In this document: positions 47,240 through 58,490 of the stretch, piece by piece
Layout: each line of letters starts with the position of its first letter
How positions within the stretch are numbered: the first letter of the stretch is position 1
Source of the DNA: Sabethes cyaneus
Taxonomy: Eukaryota > Arthropoda > Insecta > Diptera > Culicidae
NCBI RefSeq assembly: GCF_943734655.1
Contig: NC_071354.1
Location: 193,776,411 to 193,840,410, forward strand
DNA length: 64,000 nt
Reading direction: 5' to 3'
Notes under the pieces: generated by a model
What the model was told of the DNA's origin: nothing
The model's database searches: none
What the model saw: only the letters and a program-made list of their open reading frames with translations
Translations under genes and position numbers: made by a program

Positions 47240-47975
47240 GAGTGTTAGGTCTGTTTGTCTGTGCCAATATGGCAGAGGACTAGATAGAATTGAAACTAGA
47301 AATATATGATCTTACTATCATTGATGAGTGTTAATTTTATTACTAGGGTTGGTAGTATCTAGTATGCATATTTTTTTAAACCCTAGAATTACTAATCGTT
47401 TTTCAGCGGCATTAAAGCGGTAACAACAAATTGAAACATCCCTCAACAATGTATTAGCAAGATGCATGTATGTAGCGTGGCGTCAGTTTTATAAAAAAGC
47501 TAGAAAATAGAAGACAAGTAACATACTTAAACTCAACTATTCTTTTAAATAAAAATCGAGAATTTTTAGAACAAATATTCGGTGATCTAAATACTACAAA
47601 TTCATTCTAAATCTAAATTCAAAATTGATTTGCTACAAAAACAGGTACACTTAGTTTGTTATAATTCTCAAAATTTCTCAAACAACATTTGGAACAGTTA
47701 CGATGTAATTTATGGTAAATTAGCTTTAGTTTATGTTCTTTTTCATCATCGATAGTACCAATCTTCATTTGACATGAAAAATATTGCTGTTAAAAGAAAG
47801 CCTACCATTATTCAGCAAAAGTGTATTACTTTCCATTCGAAACTCTATAAGTCCCAACGAATCCTGTTAGCAGAATTTCTCAATTAAACTTTTATGCACC
47901 ACTCGAAAAATATTTAATGCGATAAATGAACCAATCAGAATCCAAAGTAAATTACGACTTAGCCATAGCAATAAT
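47240..47975. other. unique AT-rich DNA
   Basis: No gene recognised. The boundary with the Helitron-like element is not sharp because its 5' end is degraded. Confidence 0.4.
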
Positions 47976-47984
47976 GTTCCTTAT

Positions 47985-49829
47985 AGAATAAAAAACTACT
48001 GAACCAATCAGCGTGAAAATTTGCATGTAGAGGTTTTTGGGGCCAGGAAAGGTTTTAATGATGGTTAGAGACCCCTCCCCCCACTAAGAGGGGGGGCTCC
48101 CATACAAATGAAATACAAATTTCCTCATAACTCAAGAACTAATTAAGCAAATGGAACCAAATTTGGCATGTGAAGGTTTTCGAGGGCAAGAATATTTTCT
48201 ATGGTGAATTAGGACCCCTCCAAACTTTAAGACGGGGGGCTACTATACAAATGAAATACAAATTTCCTCATAATTCGAGAACTAATCAAGCAAATGGAAC
48301 CAAATTTGGCATGTAGGTGTTTTTAGAGGCAAGATTTTTTTCTATGATGAATTAGGACCCCTTACCTTTTTAGGAGGCGGGGCTCCCATACAAATGAAAT
48401 ACAAATTTCCTTATAATTTGAGTACTAATCAAGCAAATGGAACCAAATTTGGCATGTGGGGCTTTTGGCGGGCAGAAATTTTTTCTATGATGAATTAAGA
48501 CCCCTCCCCTGTTTAGGAGGGGGGGCTCCCCTACAAATGAAATTCAAATTTCCTTATAACTTGAGAACTAATCAAGCAAATGGAACCAAATTTGGCATGT
48601 GGGAGATTTTGGAGTCTTGAATTTATTTTATGATAGTTAGAGACCTCTCACACCGGTGCGGTGGAAGGGGGATATGGACTCTCATACAAATAAAACAGAA
48701 ATTTTTGCGAAACTCAAAAACTAATCGAACATTGAATTAGTTTCTTCGAGAACTTCGAGAAATTCGAGACTCTTCCATAAAACATTAGTCAATAACAAGA
48801 CCACAAAAACTATCTATAGTAACTCTAGATCACTCAGGACGAGACGGTCGCGAGTGTTGCCGGCGACCCGCCGTCGGAAGCGCCGCCCACTGGGGGGAGG
48901 CAACTCCCCGCAGAAATCACTACTGTCTACTAGGTTTATTTGTTTTCCTAGGTCTATGTGGGTTTCCTGGAACGAGCGATAGCGAGTAAGCAGAGGATCG
49001 CGAAATGGTACTTTTCACAAAAAAGTTTTCCGTGAAATGGTACATTCCGCTTAAGGTTTTTCGCAAAATGATATTCGACGAAATGTACAATCATGGCGAA
49101 TATTACTATCCACTTTCTGGCTATGCAATGAGAGGACAGGGGAGTTGTTTTCTACTTTACTGTGAGGAAAATTTGTATATTAAACTACCCATTCCTGGTA
49201 ACTAATAAGCATTAACATAAGCAGCAAATCAGCGTATCTGGCAATTTATACTGCACGTTATTGTATATTAGCTTTTTGACTGCATAGGTGTTGTAAATTG
49301 GCATCCAAAATTGTATTCAAATTCGTGTCGGTAATTAGCTGTAAATTAGCATTGTCAGCACTACAAGAAGGTTATCAGTAAAGTAGCTGTATGTTTTGCC
49401 AAAATAGCATTTAAGTAACATTTAAGACGACTTAAATGCTTATTGGCCTACATTTGAATAGCATTGGTGATGCTTATTGGTTACCTGGGATGCTTTCATA
49501 GTTACGTAACTGCCAAAATGAATCATCTAAGGTAGAGTGACTATATATAGAGTAGCGACAATGTCAAAATTGGAATGATAATTATCTGTTAGTGTCATTC
49601 CAATCGGGCAGACGACCAATCCAACGCGTATGCAGGAAAGAGAAAAAAAATACGCATTGCATACTTTTGGGGTGACATGTGCCACTATGTATATAGTCAC
49701 TCTAATCTAAGGTTGAACTCCTCAGAAACTTGCAAAACTCGAGATTGTGACAAAGATCATCCGAGATTCATGATTTATGTACAACACAGGTTAATTTGTG
49801 GTAATACGAAGTTTGTCGGGTCAGCTAGT
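47985..49829 (+). mobile_element. Helitron-like non-autonomous element with five 143-bp repeats
   Basis: From about 47995 (CTACTGAACCAATCAGCGTG) five tandem units carry GCAAATGGAACCAAATTTGG...GGCATGT and a GGGGGGCTCCCATACAAATG block. GCAAATGG starts at 48147, 48290, 48433 and 48576, exactly 143 bp apart, with a diverged first unit before them. Downstream is a GC-rich segment (48840-48920) and short CGAAATGGTACnTTTC repeats (48990-49090). The 3' end GTCGGGTCAGCTAGT at 49815-49829 ends in CTAG plus T, as expected of rolling-circle transposons. No Rep/helicase is encoded. The frame 49005-49205 is part of the repeat body. A hAT-type MITE sits inside. Confidence 0.65.
49533..49704. mobile_element. 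172-bp hAT-type MITE with perfect 8-bp TSD
   Basis: Terminal inverted repeats TAGAGTGACTATATA (49533) and TATATAGTCACTCTA (to 49704). A perfect 8-bp duplication ATCTAAGG flanks it at 49525-49532 and 49705-49712. An 8-bp duplication is the hallmark of hAT elements. It is inserted in the 3' part of the Helitron-like element and so is younger. Confidence 0.85.
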
Positions 49830-52800
49830 GGTATATAAATAAGCATTGTAATAACATCACTGCATATAGTCTACAAATGCTTGACGAATAAATAAATAAA
49901 TACTGGTTGAAACCAATCAATAGTCACAATTGTGTTAGTAAAAAAAAGTTGATGCATTTTGCATTTATGATTATTATGACTATTTTTATGGGTATTTCTT
50001 TCTATCCAATGTCTGTTTAGATATTCAAAATGACTAACAGTTAAAAATTATTATTTGAGTGAAATACATCCTCCCATTTTGATAATTTTACTCGAGCCAT
50101 CTCACCCCGTTTATACTCCTAGTAGTAGCTTTGATGGAAACTACTCCGGGTGCACTGCTATATTTTTTAACAGCATAATATAACAGCCAGCACTTGTACA
50201 CCACCCAAGCCGAGAATACTGTTTCACATCCCACGAGTAAACACCCCCCATTCAAAGCGAACCGTTTCGAATACGTACATCGCATAGAATGATAAGTGAA
50301 AGCTCTTTTCAGCGTATTCATTCTTTGTTTATTGAAAGTTTTCCGAACAAAAGCCCTAATGAAAACGGACAGCTGACAGACGGTTTAGCGTTTTAACATT
50401 TCCACAGTTCCCGCCTTCAAGGCACAAAAAAGAGGGTTTCGAATCCAGGAAATACGCTACGATTTAATACCTCTGTAATTTAGTGAATTTGAATAATACT
50501 ACGGTTACTCCGAACGGTCGAATAGTGTACGATGAGAACCGATTCAGGTTTTTGTTGAAATATTAATGATCACGGCTGGATTGCTTTCGGTACACATTTT
50601 CGCAATCGGGGTCATTCACATACACACATCACGGCAATCAATAATATAATTCATAAATTAAGGACCGAATGTGTATGTATTATAATCACCACCGGCTTTC
50701 GGAGTGGAACATTGCGCAATGTACTGGAACGCCATAGGTACATAACTTAATCAGATGGAAATGCCATTGCAAGAGTAATCGAAGAGGAAAGTCCATAACT
50801 TTAGCTAGCTGCCGTTAACATATCGCCATAATTCAGGGCACTTTACGGCTTCAGAAACTTAGTTTATTTACCAGCACTTCGGCGATGCTATTAAACCTGA
50901 AATATTGTTGGTAATAAACATCAAAAATATGAGTTTGTTTTTGCAATGAATGCTGAGTACGCCTGGAAATGCAATGCAATTTATTGAAATAATTGCTATA
51001 ATTTTGCAGATTAACCGTATTTTGCGTATATAATATAAGTAGAACGATTTTATTTTGTCAATATGGTGATTGTAGCACTCCACAAGTGTATGGAATTTTT
51101 TTAATGAAAGCAGCGTTTATAACTCAATCCAACAAGCATTACTTATTTGTCTCTTAAAATAGAGGATTCACTTCAGAGTTAATGTTTTGCACATTTCGTA
51201 TTGGTTTTGAATGTAATAACGCAAATTTCCATCTCATGAATACAAAATAGAAAACAATTTATGCCAGTTGTTTATTTGTTTGTTTGTGCTCGTACTGGCA
51301 CAGATGGGGGCAATATTATCCAAGACTTCACCCGAAGCGCACGCAAGGTTAAAAGACTCGTTTGCTGCTGCTTCCTGTGCGCCTAACTCTCTATCCAATA
51401 TATTCAACATCGGAACGTTCAGCTCTCGAACTAGGGTGGGGCGAATGTGTGAGCATACTTACATGTTTTTGTAAGCGAATCCCGTTTCGCGCTCGCAGGA
51501 TTCAATTTTCGTAAACATTACATTTTATAGTCAATCAAAACCGGAAATCGAACCGGGTTGTTTCGGTCCGTAATTTGTTAAGGAAAGTCAAATGCCCAAG
51601 TCCTCTTAAGTTTATCTTAATTGTATCAGTCAGATAACAAAGTTCTTCTTGGTTTGTAACATGTTGAATAACGTAACCGTTTGAACACAAATAATATGCA
51701 GATCTCGACGATCTCGATGAAAATGAGAAAAACTATCCAAAACCCACAATAACCACGGATATTAGAATTCATTATCACATCACAAATGTAAATGGCTTTC
51801 CAGCAGTTTGGAACGTTTACCAACTACTAATAGCATACGGACAACGCTTGTCCTCCTCGACCCTTATCCTACTCTTTCTCTCGAAAACACATCACCATTC
51901 TTGGCAAAACCCAATATCTCTCATCGCAAACATTCCCCATCATGTGTCCTACAAGAGCCTAGCCGAAAAATGAAAATTTGCACACACAAAAAGCAAACAC
52001 AAACCACATGAAGGCTAACATTTGGAAAACCAGTGCGATTGTTTTACCGAGCTCATTTTCAATTCATTACAAACGACTGAGCGGTTGCAGTAGACAGACA
52101 GAATAGATCCACAAATGAACCCCACTCGCCTCGGCTTCGGTGCAACGGGCTCGTACTGGTGTGGTGAAGCCATCCTCCGATATGAAACACACGGCATCCA
52201 TCCTTTTCCGACCGTTGCGGTGCTGCGGCGCAGCGCGCTGCAACATTCAGAATAATCAAACTCGATTACAGCGTTCCGCGGGAGTAATTTAATTTACAAA
52301 TATTTATGGCTCGCAGCTTTCGGAATTGTAATGCGAACAAACCTCACGCTCGCGATCGTAAGTGCCGTGCCGGATAATGTGCTGTTTGTCGGGGCTCAAT
52401 TAGCTGTAGGTAGATGGATATTCATGCTTTCCACGGTGCTCGACCGAACCGCATGATTTCTATTTGTGCAGCGCCGCAAATACCGGCGAATACGGAGCGA
52501 AGATCGCAGTGGGCTCAGAACTATGCTATTATGGCTGGCGTATAAATATACAAATAATAGTTTTAAATCATCAGTTAAATCGTCTGTGAATCCTACAATT
52601 GCATAGGACACAATGGTTATAAACCAACAAAAAAACTTATTTTTTTAGATGTTTTTATGTTTATATATTTTGTTATGTTTTGTATTACAATACCAAAAAT
52701 TTGTTGTGTTGTGGATAATAATAATCAAAAATGGTGTTTGTTAGGTTTCCGAAACAAACAATTCAGTGGTGTATGTGTGTTCGAAGAGTTTCGTTTTTCA

Positions 52801-53185
52801 TTAGCTAAGCATTATATTAGCATACGCATAAGCATAGGATACCGCCCGTGTGCTACTACTCCGGACCGATAAAAATTGCAAAATGATGGCTGGAAAAAGC
52901 ATGCTTGGGACAGTACTCTATACCTCATTATGCCACCTTAGCAGGTCCTTACATGGATGGGAAGGAATGTTAGTCCAATACTTGTTGCTACTAAAGATAA
53001 GGGAATCGGGAAAGGAATTGTTGTTAGTAGAAAGGGAGAACTAGATAAAAATCCAATGTAGTGAATAATGTAATCAGTTTTGCCACAAAAGACGATCATT
53101 AAGACTGTCGCAGTGGCCTTTTAACCCAATGCCCTTCTGGCATGCAAAAAAAATGTAATCAGTCCAAACCATTTACTTTTTGTCA
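49830..53185. other. unique DNA, no supported gene
   Basis: Mixed AT-rich and GC-balanced sequence (the latter at 51.9-52.5 kb). Short frames exist on both strands without recognisable domains. No RNA gene or mobile element was recognised. Confidence 0.35.
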
Positions 53186-53199
53186 ACGCTCGCTCGTAT

Positions 53200-53805
53200 T
53201 TCAAGCAATTTCATTCGTCTATGGTATCTTTTCATTCAACTATGTGCGTACCGAACCATATACATAATTCAGCAATCATCGTATCGAATCATTTAATTCA
53301 TCTATGATCATACCAAACCATATACTGTATCAACTATGATCGTACCGAATCATTAAAAACATCTATGGTCGTACCGAACCATATACACCATCAACAATGA
53401 TTGTACCGAATCTTTAAATTCATCTATAATAGTACCGAGCCATAAACATAAGCCTACAATGATCATACCTAATCTTTCAATTCATCTATGGTCGTACCGA
53501 ACCGTATACATATGCTTTATCAATAATGATTGTATCGAATCATTAAATTCATCTATGGTCGTACAGAACCATATATTTCATCAAGAATGATCGTACTAAA
53601 TCATTAAAGTAATCTATGGTAGTACCGAACCATATACATCATTCAACAATGATCGTATTCAATCATTTAATTCATCTGTGATCGTACCGAACCATATACT
53701 TCATCCGAATCATTAAATTCATCTGTGGTCGTACCGCACCAAATACATATGATTCATCAACAATGACCGTACCGCATCACTAAATTCATCTATGATAACG
53801 GGTGG
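53200..53805 (+). repeat. ~56-bp dimeric minisatellite with GTACCGAAYCAT motifs
   Basis: About ten tandem copies of a unit built of two related halves of about 28 bp: ATGATCGTACCGAATCATT...AATTCATCT and ATGGTCGTACCGAACCATATAC. The halves differ consistently at the same places (ATCATT versus CCATAT), so the dimer, not the half, is the unit that spread. Each half contains a GTACCGA core. Divergence is moderate and the right edge stops at about 53805. Confidence 0.85.
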
Positions 53806-54158
53806 AAACTGAAAGTTTAGAATTTTTTCGCGGCCGCTATACTCAACAACAAATGTGTTAGCTCTCTCTCTTCTTTTTTTTGTCAATATTTTTTGTTTTG
53901 TTTATGCTTAAAATGGCGTCGTAACAAGAAGCAAGTCGGGAGCACGTTGTACACTTCTACGAATTGCCGCATATATCTCGGCAAAAAGTATACGGTTCAA
54001 CATTTAAAAAGCGAATACGTTGCGGCTTCGCCTGTTTACCATATCATAAGATGCCCAATAACTAGTCGCAAGCAAGGTAGTGGAAGCCAAAATTATGGAC
54101 GCAGAAGGACATCGTTCTCTTTCTCGTGCTTTCAACAACAAGCCCTCTGGTTTGGCTA
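53806..54158. other. unique DNA between minisatellite and TTAA element
   Basis: The frame 53893-54162 has no recognisable domain; its non-repetitive composition is ordinary. A NotI-like GCGGCCGC occurs at about 53830. Confidence 0.35.
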
Positions 54159-54162
54159 TTAA

Positions 54163-56015
54163 CCCTCTAGTTCCCAACCCTGCCAATTGGCGGGCTTCGT
54201 TATAAATCAGCTATGCTTATTCGTTTTATGTTGGTATCCACTGATACCTTCTCATTATAGTCTAAACTAACTATTCGAGTGGTTTGCTTGTTTTATTACG
54301 TTAATTTGAAACAGCTATTTCGTACGAAACTTGAAAAATGCTAGAAAATTGAGAAAAAAATTATTTTGCTTTGCAGCGTGAAATTCAAATTGTTGTAAAT
54401 TGCTTATTTCTTGGAATAAATGAACAAAAAAATTATTGGTGAGTAACTGATGAGTTGTACTTCATGGTAAACAGGAAATTTGCGATAAAAAGTTTAGGAA
54501 CTGCTCGATTTTTATCAAGGAACTGACCCCGCCAATTGGCGGGGTTGGACATTAACGTTAACTTTTTTTGGTAATTTGACAACGTGTTGTTTCCGTTGTA
54601 TTTATTGATTTTTTCGAGTTTAAGCTAAAAATTATTGTTATAGGCCTTGTTAGCTTCTTTCAGATGCCTTGAAAAATACAGAAACAAGCAGTGGCATTAA
54701 AACGGAAGGGGAATTTATAGGACTTATCACCTAATTTTCAGTGCGCCTTTTTGACGAGCTGCAATTTAGCGCTTTATAGCTATATCACAAAACATTTTTG
54801 TATTTTATGGTATTTGAAAATTATAATCCTATAACCAAGAAACAGATTCAATGAAACCCGGCGAATTTTGCTGCTTAACGACAAAATCTTGATAAGTAAA
54901 ACAATTATTCCAAATGGGATCTATCATAGACCATTTTAACCGCAAATTTTAATCTATTCCGCTTAATAAGTTTGTGTTAATGAACAAATTGAGTGAATTA
55001 CCAGTCGATAAAAGATTGTAGTGAACAAATGTGTACAACAAAAATGAAAAACCCAATTTATCAAACAAATCACATAAATGGGGAATTAAGTTTCATGTTC
55101 TATCAGACCCTAATGGTTTTTAATGGTTACAGTTTCAAAGCATATTATGGTGTAGGCAATCCTGACTTGAGAGCAGCTACTAATGTTGTTGTTCGCCTTT
55201 CTAAAATTTTACCGGACCTTTACACGGACAATGACTATAGACAACGATGAACTGGAAGTGGTTGATGAGTTTATATTTGGGATTTCTGGTCACCGCCGAC
55301 AAAATTACGGGTAAGGAGATTCAATGATGCATTCAAGCTGGAAGTCACGTCTAGTTTTCCTCCGCAAGACGCTTCGATTAACCCCTCTAAGGGCAACTTC
55401 ATTTTTAGCACCGCAAGATTCACTAAAATGGCCATAACTTTTTTATGTTTCAATATTTTTTCACCAAATTTTGGAATTTTTGCGAATATATTTTCTATTT
55501 TCATAATATCTATAGATAATAGCCATATGTCATATGGCCCCGGAGTTATTCCGGTGTTCCTTGGGAGACCGTGATATGGCTTTTTTAGACAAAGTTGCCA
55601 AATATTTAAAATTTGTTTGAAATCTGTTGATTTTTGCAAACATATCATCGACTGTGGACATATCAGTTACTTTGCCGCAGTTATGAAGAACGGATTTCGA
55701 AGGAACTTGTCCGGGACTTGGAATCGACCATATGGCCAAAAATTTCAGTTAAAGCTCATTATAACTAGTTCCATAAATACTAGCACTGTTATAGATGTTC
55801 TGAAATGAATGTCCCGAATTAAATCGAAAAATTTGATTTCGCAACTTTTTTGCGTCCACGTGCCCAACCACGCCAATTGTCGGGTTACGAATTTTTATAA
55901 AGAATCAAACTATTCCTATACTTAGTAATTAGAGAATATTTTTTCCATTATTCTGACCACGAAATGAGCATTTTAAATTTTTTTCAAGCAAATCAAAAAT
56001 TTGGGCACTAGAGGG
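54163..56015. mobile_element. TTAA-flanked piggyBac-like non-autonomous element(s)
   Basis: TTAA at 54159-54162 and 56016-56019 flanks inverted ends CCCTCTAGTTCCCAA and TTGGGCACTAGAGGG. A GCCAATTGGC palindrome recurs inside: 54178-54194, a perfect 18-bp form at 54527-54544, and a mutated one at 55868-55886. A second left-type end, CCCCTCTAAGGGC after TTAA, starts at 55382, directly after an RTE fragment. Either a second TTAA element (55382-56015) is nested, or the left end is duplicated. No transposase frame is visible. TTAA target choice and CCC ends are typical of piggyBac-group elements; the assignment is inferred. Confidence 0.65.
55213..55380 (+). pseudogene. RTE-like LINE fragment
   Basis: About 165 bp collinear with 16366-16510 of the RTE-like element: CAATGACTATAGACAACGATG then GAACTGGAAGTGGTTGATGAG, TGGTCACCGCCGAC, CATTCAAGCTGGAA and CCTCCGCAAGACG. 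It is diverged with small indels and cut off on the right at a TTAA (55378-55381) that starts a transposon-like end. Confidence 0.8.
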
Positions 56016-56019
56016 TTAA

Positions 56020-56390
56020 GGGGACATGAACGAATATTGAAGAAATCAATATTTTTTATTTCAGATTTTGATTCTGCAGTCTTTTCCGCTTATTTTGATA
56101 CTAGATTTGTAATGATCCGACCACGGGAAGCAGCCGAAAAACGATCATACATATAAGCATTCCAGTGCGGCGTGGAACAACTTCGGCGGAATAGAACGCC
56201 GCTCCTGGAAAACCACGATTTTCAAACTTTATGTACCTTTTTCTCAGAAACTACACAACATATTGGAACAAACTTTTTTTTGTTTTATTTGTAGTAGCTT
56301 GGCAAAGACTTTTATAACTTTTGAGTTTCGTAAACAAAACACAGCTTGAGAAAAACGAAAAAGAAGAAGAAAAGATGCCTGGAAAAATAA
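56020..56390. other. unique DNA
   Basis: No gene recognised. AT-rich with one GC-richer patch near 56100-56210. Confidence 0.4.
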
Positions 56391-56394
56391 AATT

Positions 56395-56590
56395 TTGTCT
56401 TCTTTTTCTTAGTGCGCATCTAAAAATCAACAGTTTTCTTTATTGATGCGAATGCGTAGAAATTTTTTCTATCGATTGGCGTAAAAATGTTCAAAATCGA
56501 TCAGGAAACTGCACCGCTATTGGCGCTCAAAATCTTTAATTTTTTCGTGACGCTTGCCGTTTTCGATTTTTTGGATTGACCCCCAGTACC
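56395..56590 (+). repeat. dispersed ~190-bp repeat, copy 1
   Basis: Shares TAGTGCGCATCTAAAAATCA, CAGTTTTCTTTATTG, GCGTAGAA, CGATCAGGAAACTG and GCGCTCAAAA with 58100-58275 in the same orientation. Family not recognised. Confidence 0.65.
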
Positions 56591-57464
56591 AGCTACCTTT
56601 TTTTTCACGCGCGGTCCCGAGACACCGGCTGGTCGAGTCTTGTGCGGGGAAACCCAAACAAACAATTTGAAAAAAAAGAAACTGTATGATTCTATTAAAC
56701 TAGGCGCTATCCTGTCACTATCGCTATTGTGAAAGCCTAAATTACAGTTACGAAGAATCGCCCAACGTCTAACCAGCTGCAGACGACTGACTCGGCTCAG
56801 AAGTCAGATCTTTAAATGCGGTCGGAATCTAGACGATAACGATGATTAACGACACGATGACGCACTTACTCTTCTGCCTGAGTCTATTTCTTATATCGCG
56901 ACGGTAGCACAATATACCGTTACCGGGATGGTATTTTACGCGAGGCATGTTCTGATGCTGGGATAAGCGATATTCTGTACCAAGGGCATTCAACCCCCAC
57001 AGAAGAAACCAGTTGATGTCGTCTGTACCGAGCTAAAAACAGCTTTCGATATACATAATTGACCTTGTAATTCTTCTTTGAAGTTCCACAAGGGAGCAAG
57101 ATGGGACCATTGCTTTTTGTTGATTTTCAAGTATGTTGCATTTTTGCAGAGCTGCGACTAGAAGTAAAAACGATGGCACCAATTGCAAGATTTACTCAAT
57201 TTATTTGTCGAATTGTGTGAACATAACTGGCTTAAGGTGAGCATAGCAAAATGCGAAGTCAAAAGGTTTCACTGCATTAAAGATCCAATTTATTTTAGTT
57301 ATTTCTTTAACGGCACAGAATTACGCCAAATGCACTGATTTAGTGACCCTAATATCTCGACGAACGCGAAATTTTTATTTAATTTACACCGTGAATTAAA
57401 TCCCATCGGACTACATTTAAATCTAATGGGTAAAATAGGAACGAGTATTTGAGTTCGGTATAAC
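56591..57464. other. unique DNA left of the palindromic MITE
   Basis: No gene or RNA recognised. Confidence 0.4.
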
Positions 57465-57472
57465 GTCACATT

Positions 57473-57862
57473 CAGGCTTGGCATACACTTTTCGCTTTGA
57501 TTTTGCTCTTTTGATTACTGCTCCTCAGCCAAGCAGAATTTCAGAAAGTGATATATATGGCATTTGTAGAGCTAGTAATTATCTATAATAATGCTGAAGA
57601 AAGTGAAGTTGTATCTTTGGTATTTACGGCGCTGTAAGGCAGCAATGCCGTTGGTAGCAAAAAGAGCGCTCTTTTTGCTACCAAGAGGGTAGCAGCCTTA
57701 TAGCGCCATAAATACAAAATGCACAGTAATGCTTACTTCAGCAATATTGAAGATAATAACAAATTCTACAAATGCCCCATAATTCACTTTTTCAAATTTT
57801 GTTTGGCTGAGATGCAGTAATCAAAAGAGCAAAATCGAGGCGAAAAGTGTATGCCAAGCCTG
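57473..57862. mobile_element. 390-bp fully palindromic hAT-type MITE with perfect 8-bp TSD
   Basis: The element is one long inverted repeat: arms of about 195 bp meet at AGCGCT (57665-57670), which is also the exact midpoint between its tips. The ends are CAGGCTTGGCATACACTTTT and its complement. A perfect 8-bp duplication, GTCACATT, flanks it at 57465-57472 and 57863-57870. CAG-type ends plus an 8-bp duplication fit the hAT superfamily. Arms diverge by scattered substitutions and short indels, so it is not newly made. It has no coding capacity; a transcript would form a long stem. Confidence 0.9.
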
Positions 57863-58099
57863 GTCACATTTATTCGTGAAGAAACTAAGACGAACTAATT
57901 TGTTATAAAATTTCATGGATATCAATTTACGAGAAATTTACCTTTACCAAAATTCAAACCGTATACGATTATGTCGTCCACGTTTGGAAAGTTCAAAAGT
58001 TGTGCAGAAAATGACTCAAGATTTTAACTATATTTTCAATAGCAAGTTTTTTTTTAGCAAATCTACTGAAAATAAGACATGGCATGGCATTTCGAAATT

Positions 58100-58275
58100 T
58101 TCAGTAGTGCACACTTAAAAATTAATAGTTTTCTTCATTGGAGTCGATGCGTAGAACATTTTCCGATCGATTGTGGCAAAAATATTGTTCAGGAAATTGC
58201 TAAGTTATTAACGCTCAAAACCCAATCTCTTTTCATAACGCTCGCAGTTTTAAATATTTTTGAATGACATCCTCC
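58100..58275 (+). repeat. dispersed ~190-bp repeat, copy 2
   Basis: Direct copy of 56395-56590 with moderate divergence. It is followed immediately by a SINE family A copy. Confidence 0.65.
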
Positions 58276-58490
58276 CTCTCAGATAACTTCGAGGTACGAC
58301 GCTGATCTAACACGCCAGTCGTTGTACGTTCGAAGCTCAGCTGAGTGAGGCTGTTAGAGTCAAAGAACCGTATATGTAGCCCTGCAATTATTTTGTATTC
58401 TAACAGCTGGCTGCAAAGTCTGTGGAATAAACAACCAGAAGGTCAAGTTTTGATAACGGACTGTAGCACCTAGGTTTTGCTTTGCTTTTT
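58265..58490 (+). mobile_element. SINE family A copy, plus orientation
   Basis: Complement of the 11494-11717 copy: A-box-like AACTTCGAGGTACGACGC, B-box-like ACGTTCGAAGCTCAG, GAGGCTGTTAGAGTC, CTAACAGCTGGCTGC, GTAGCACCTAGG, then a tail of GCTTT units (TTTTGCTTTGCTTTTT). It is the only copy here in plus orientation with both head and tail. Confidence 0.8.
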
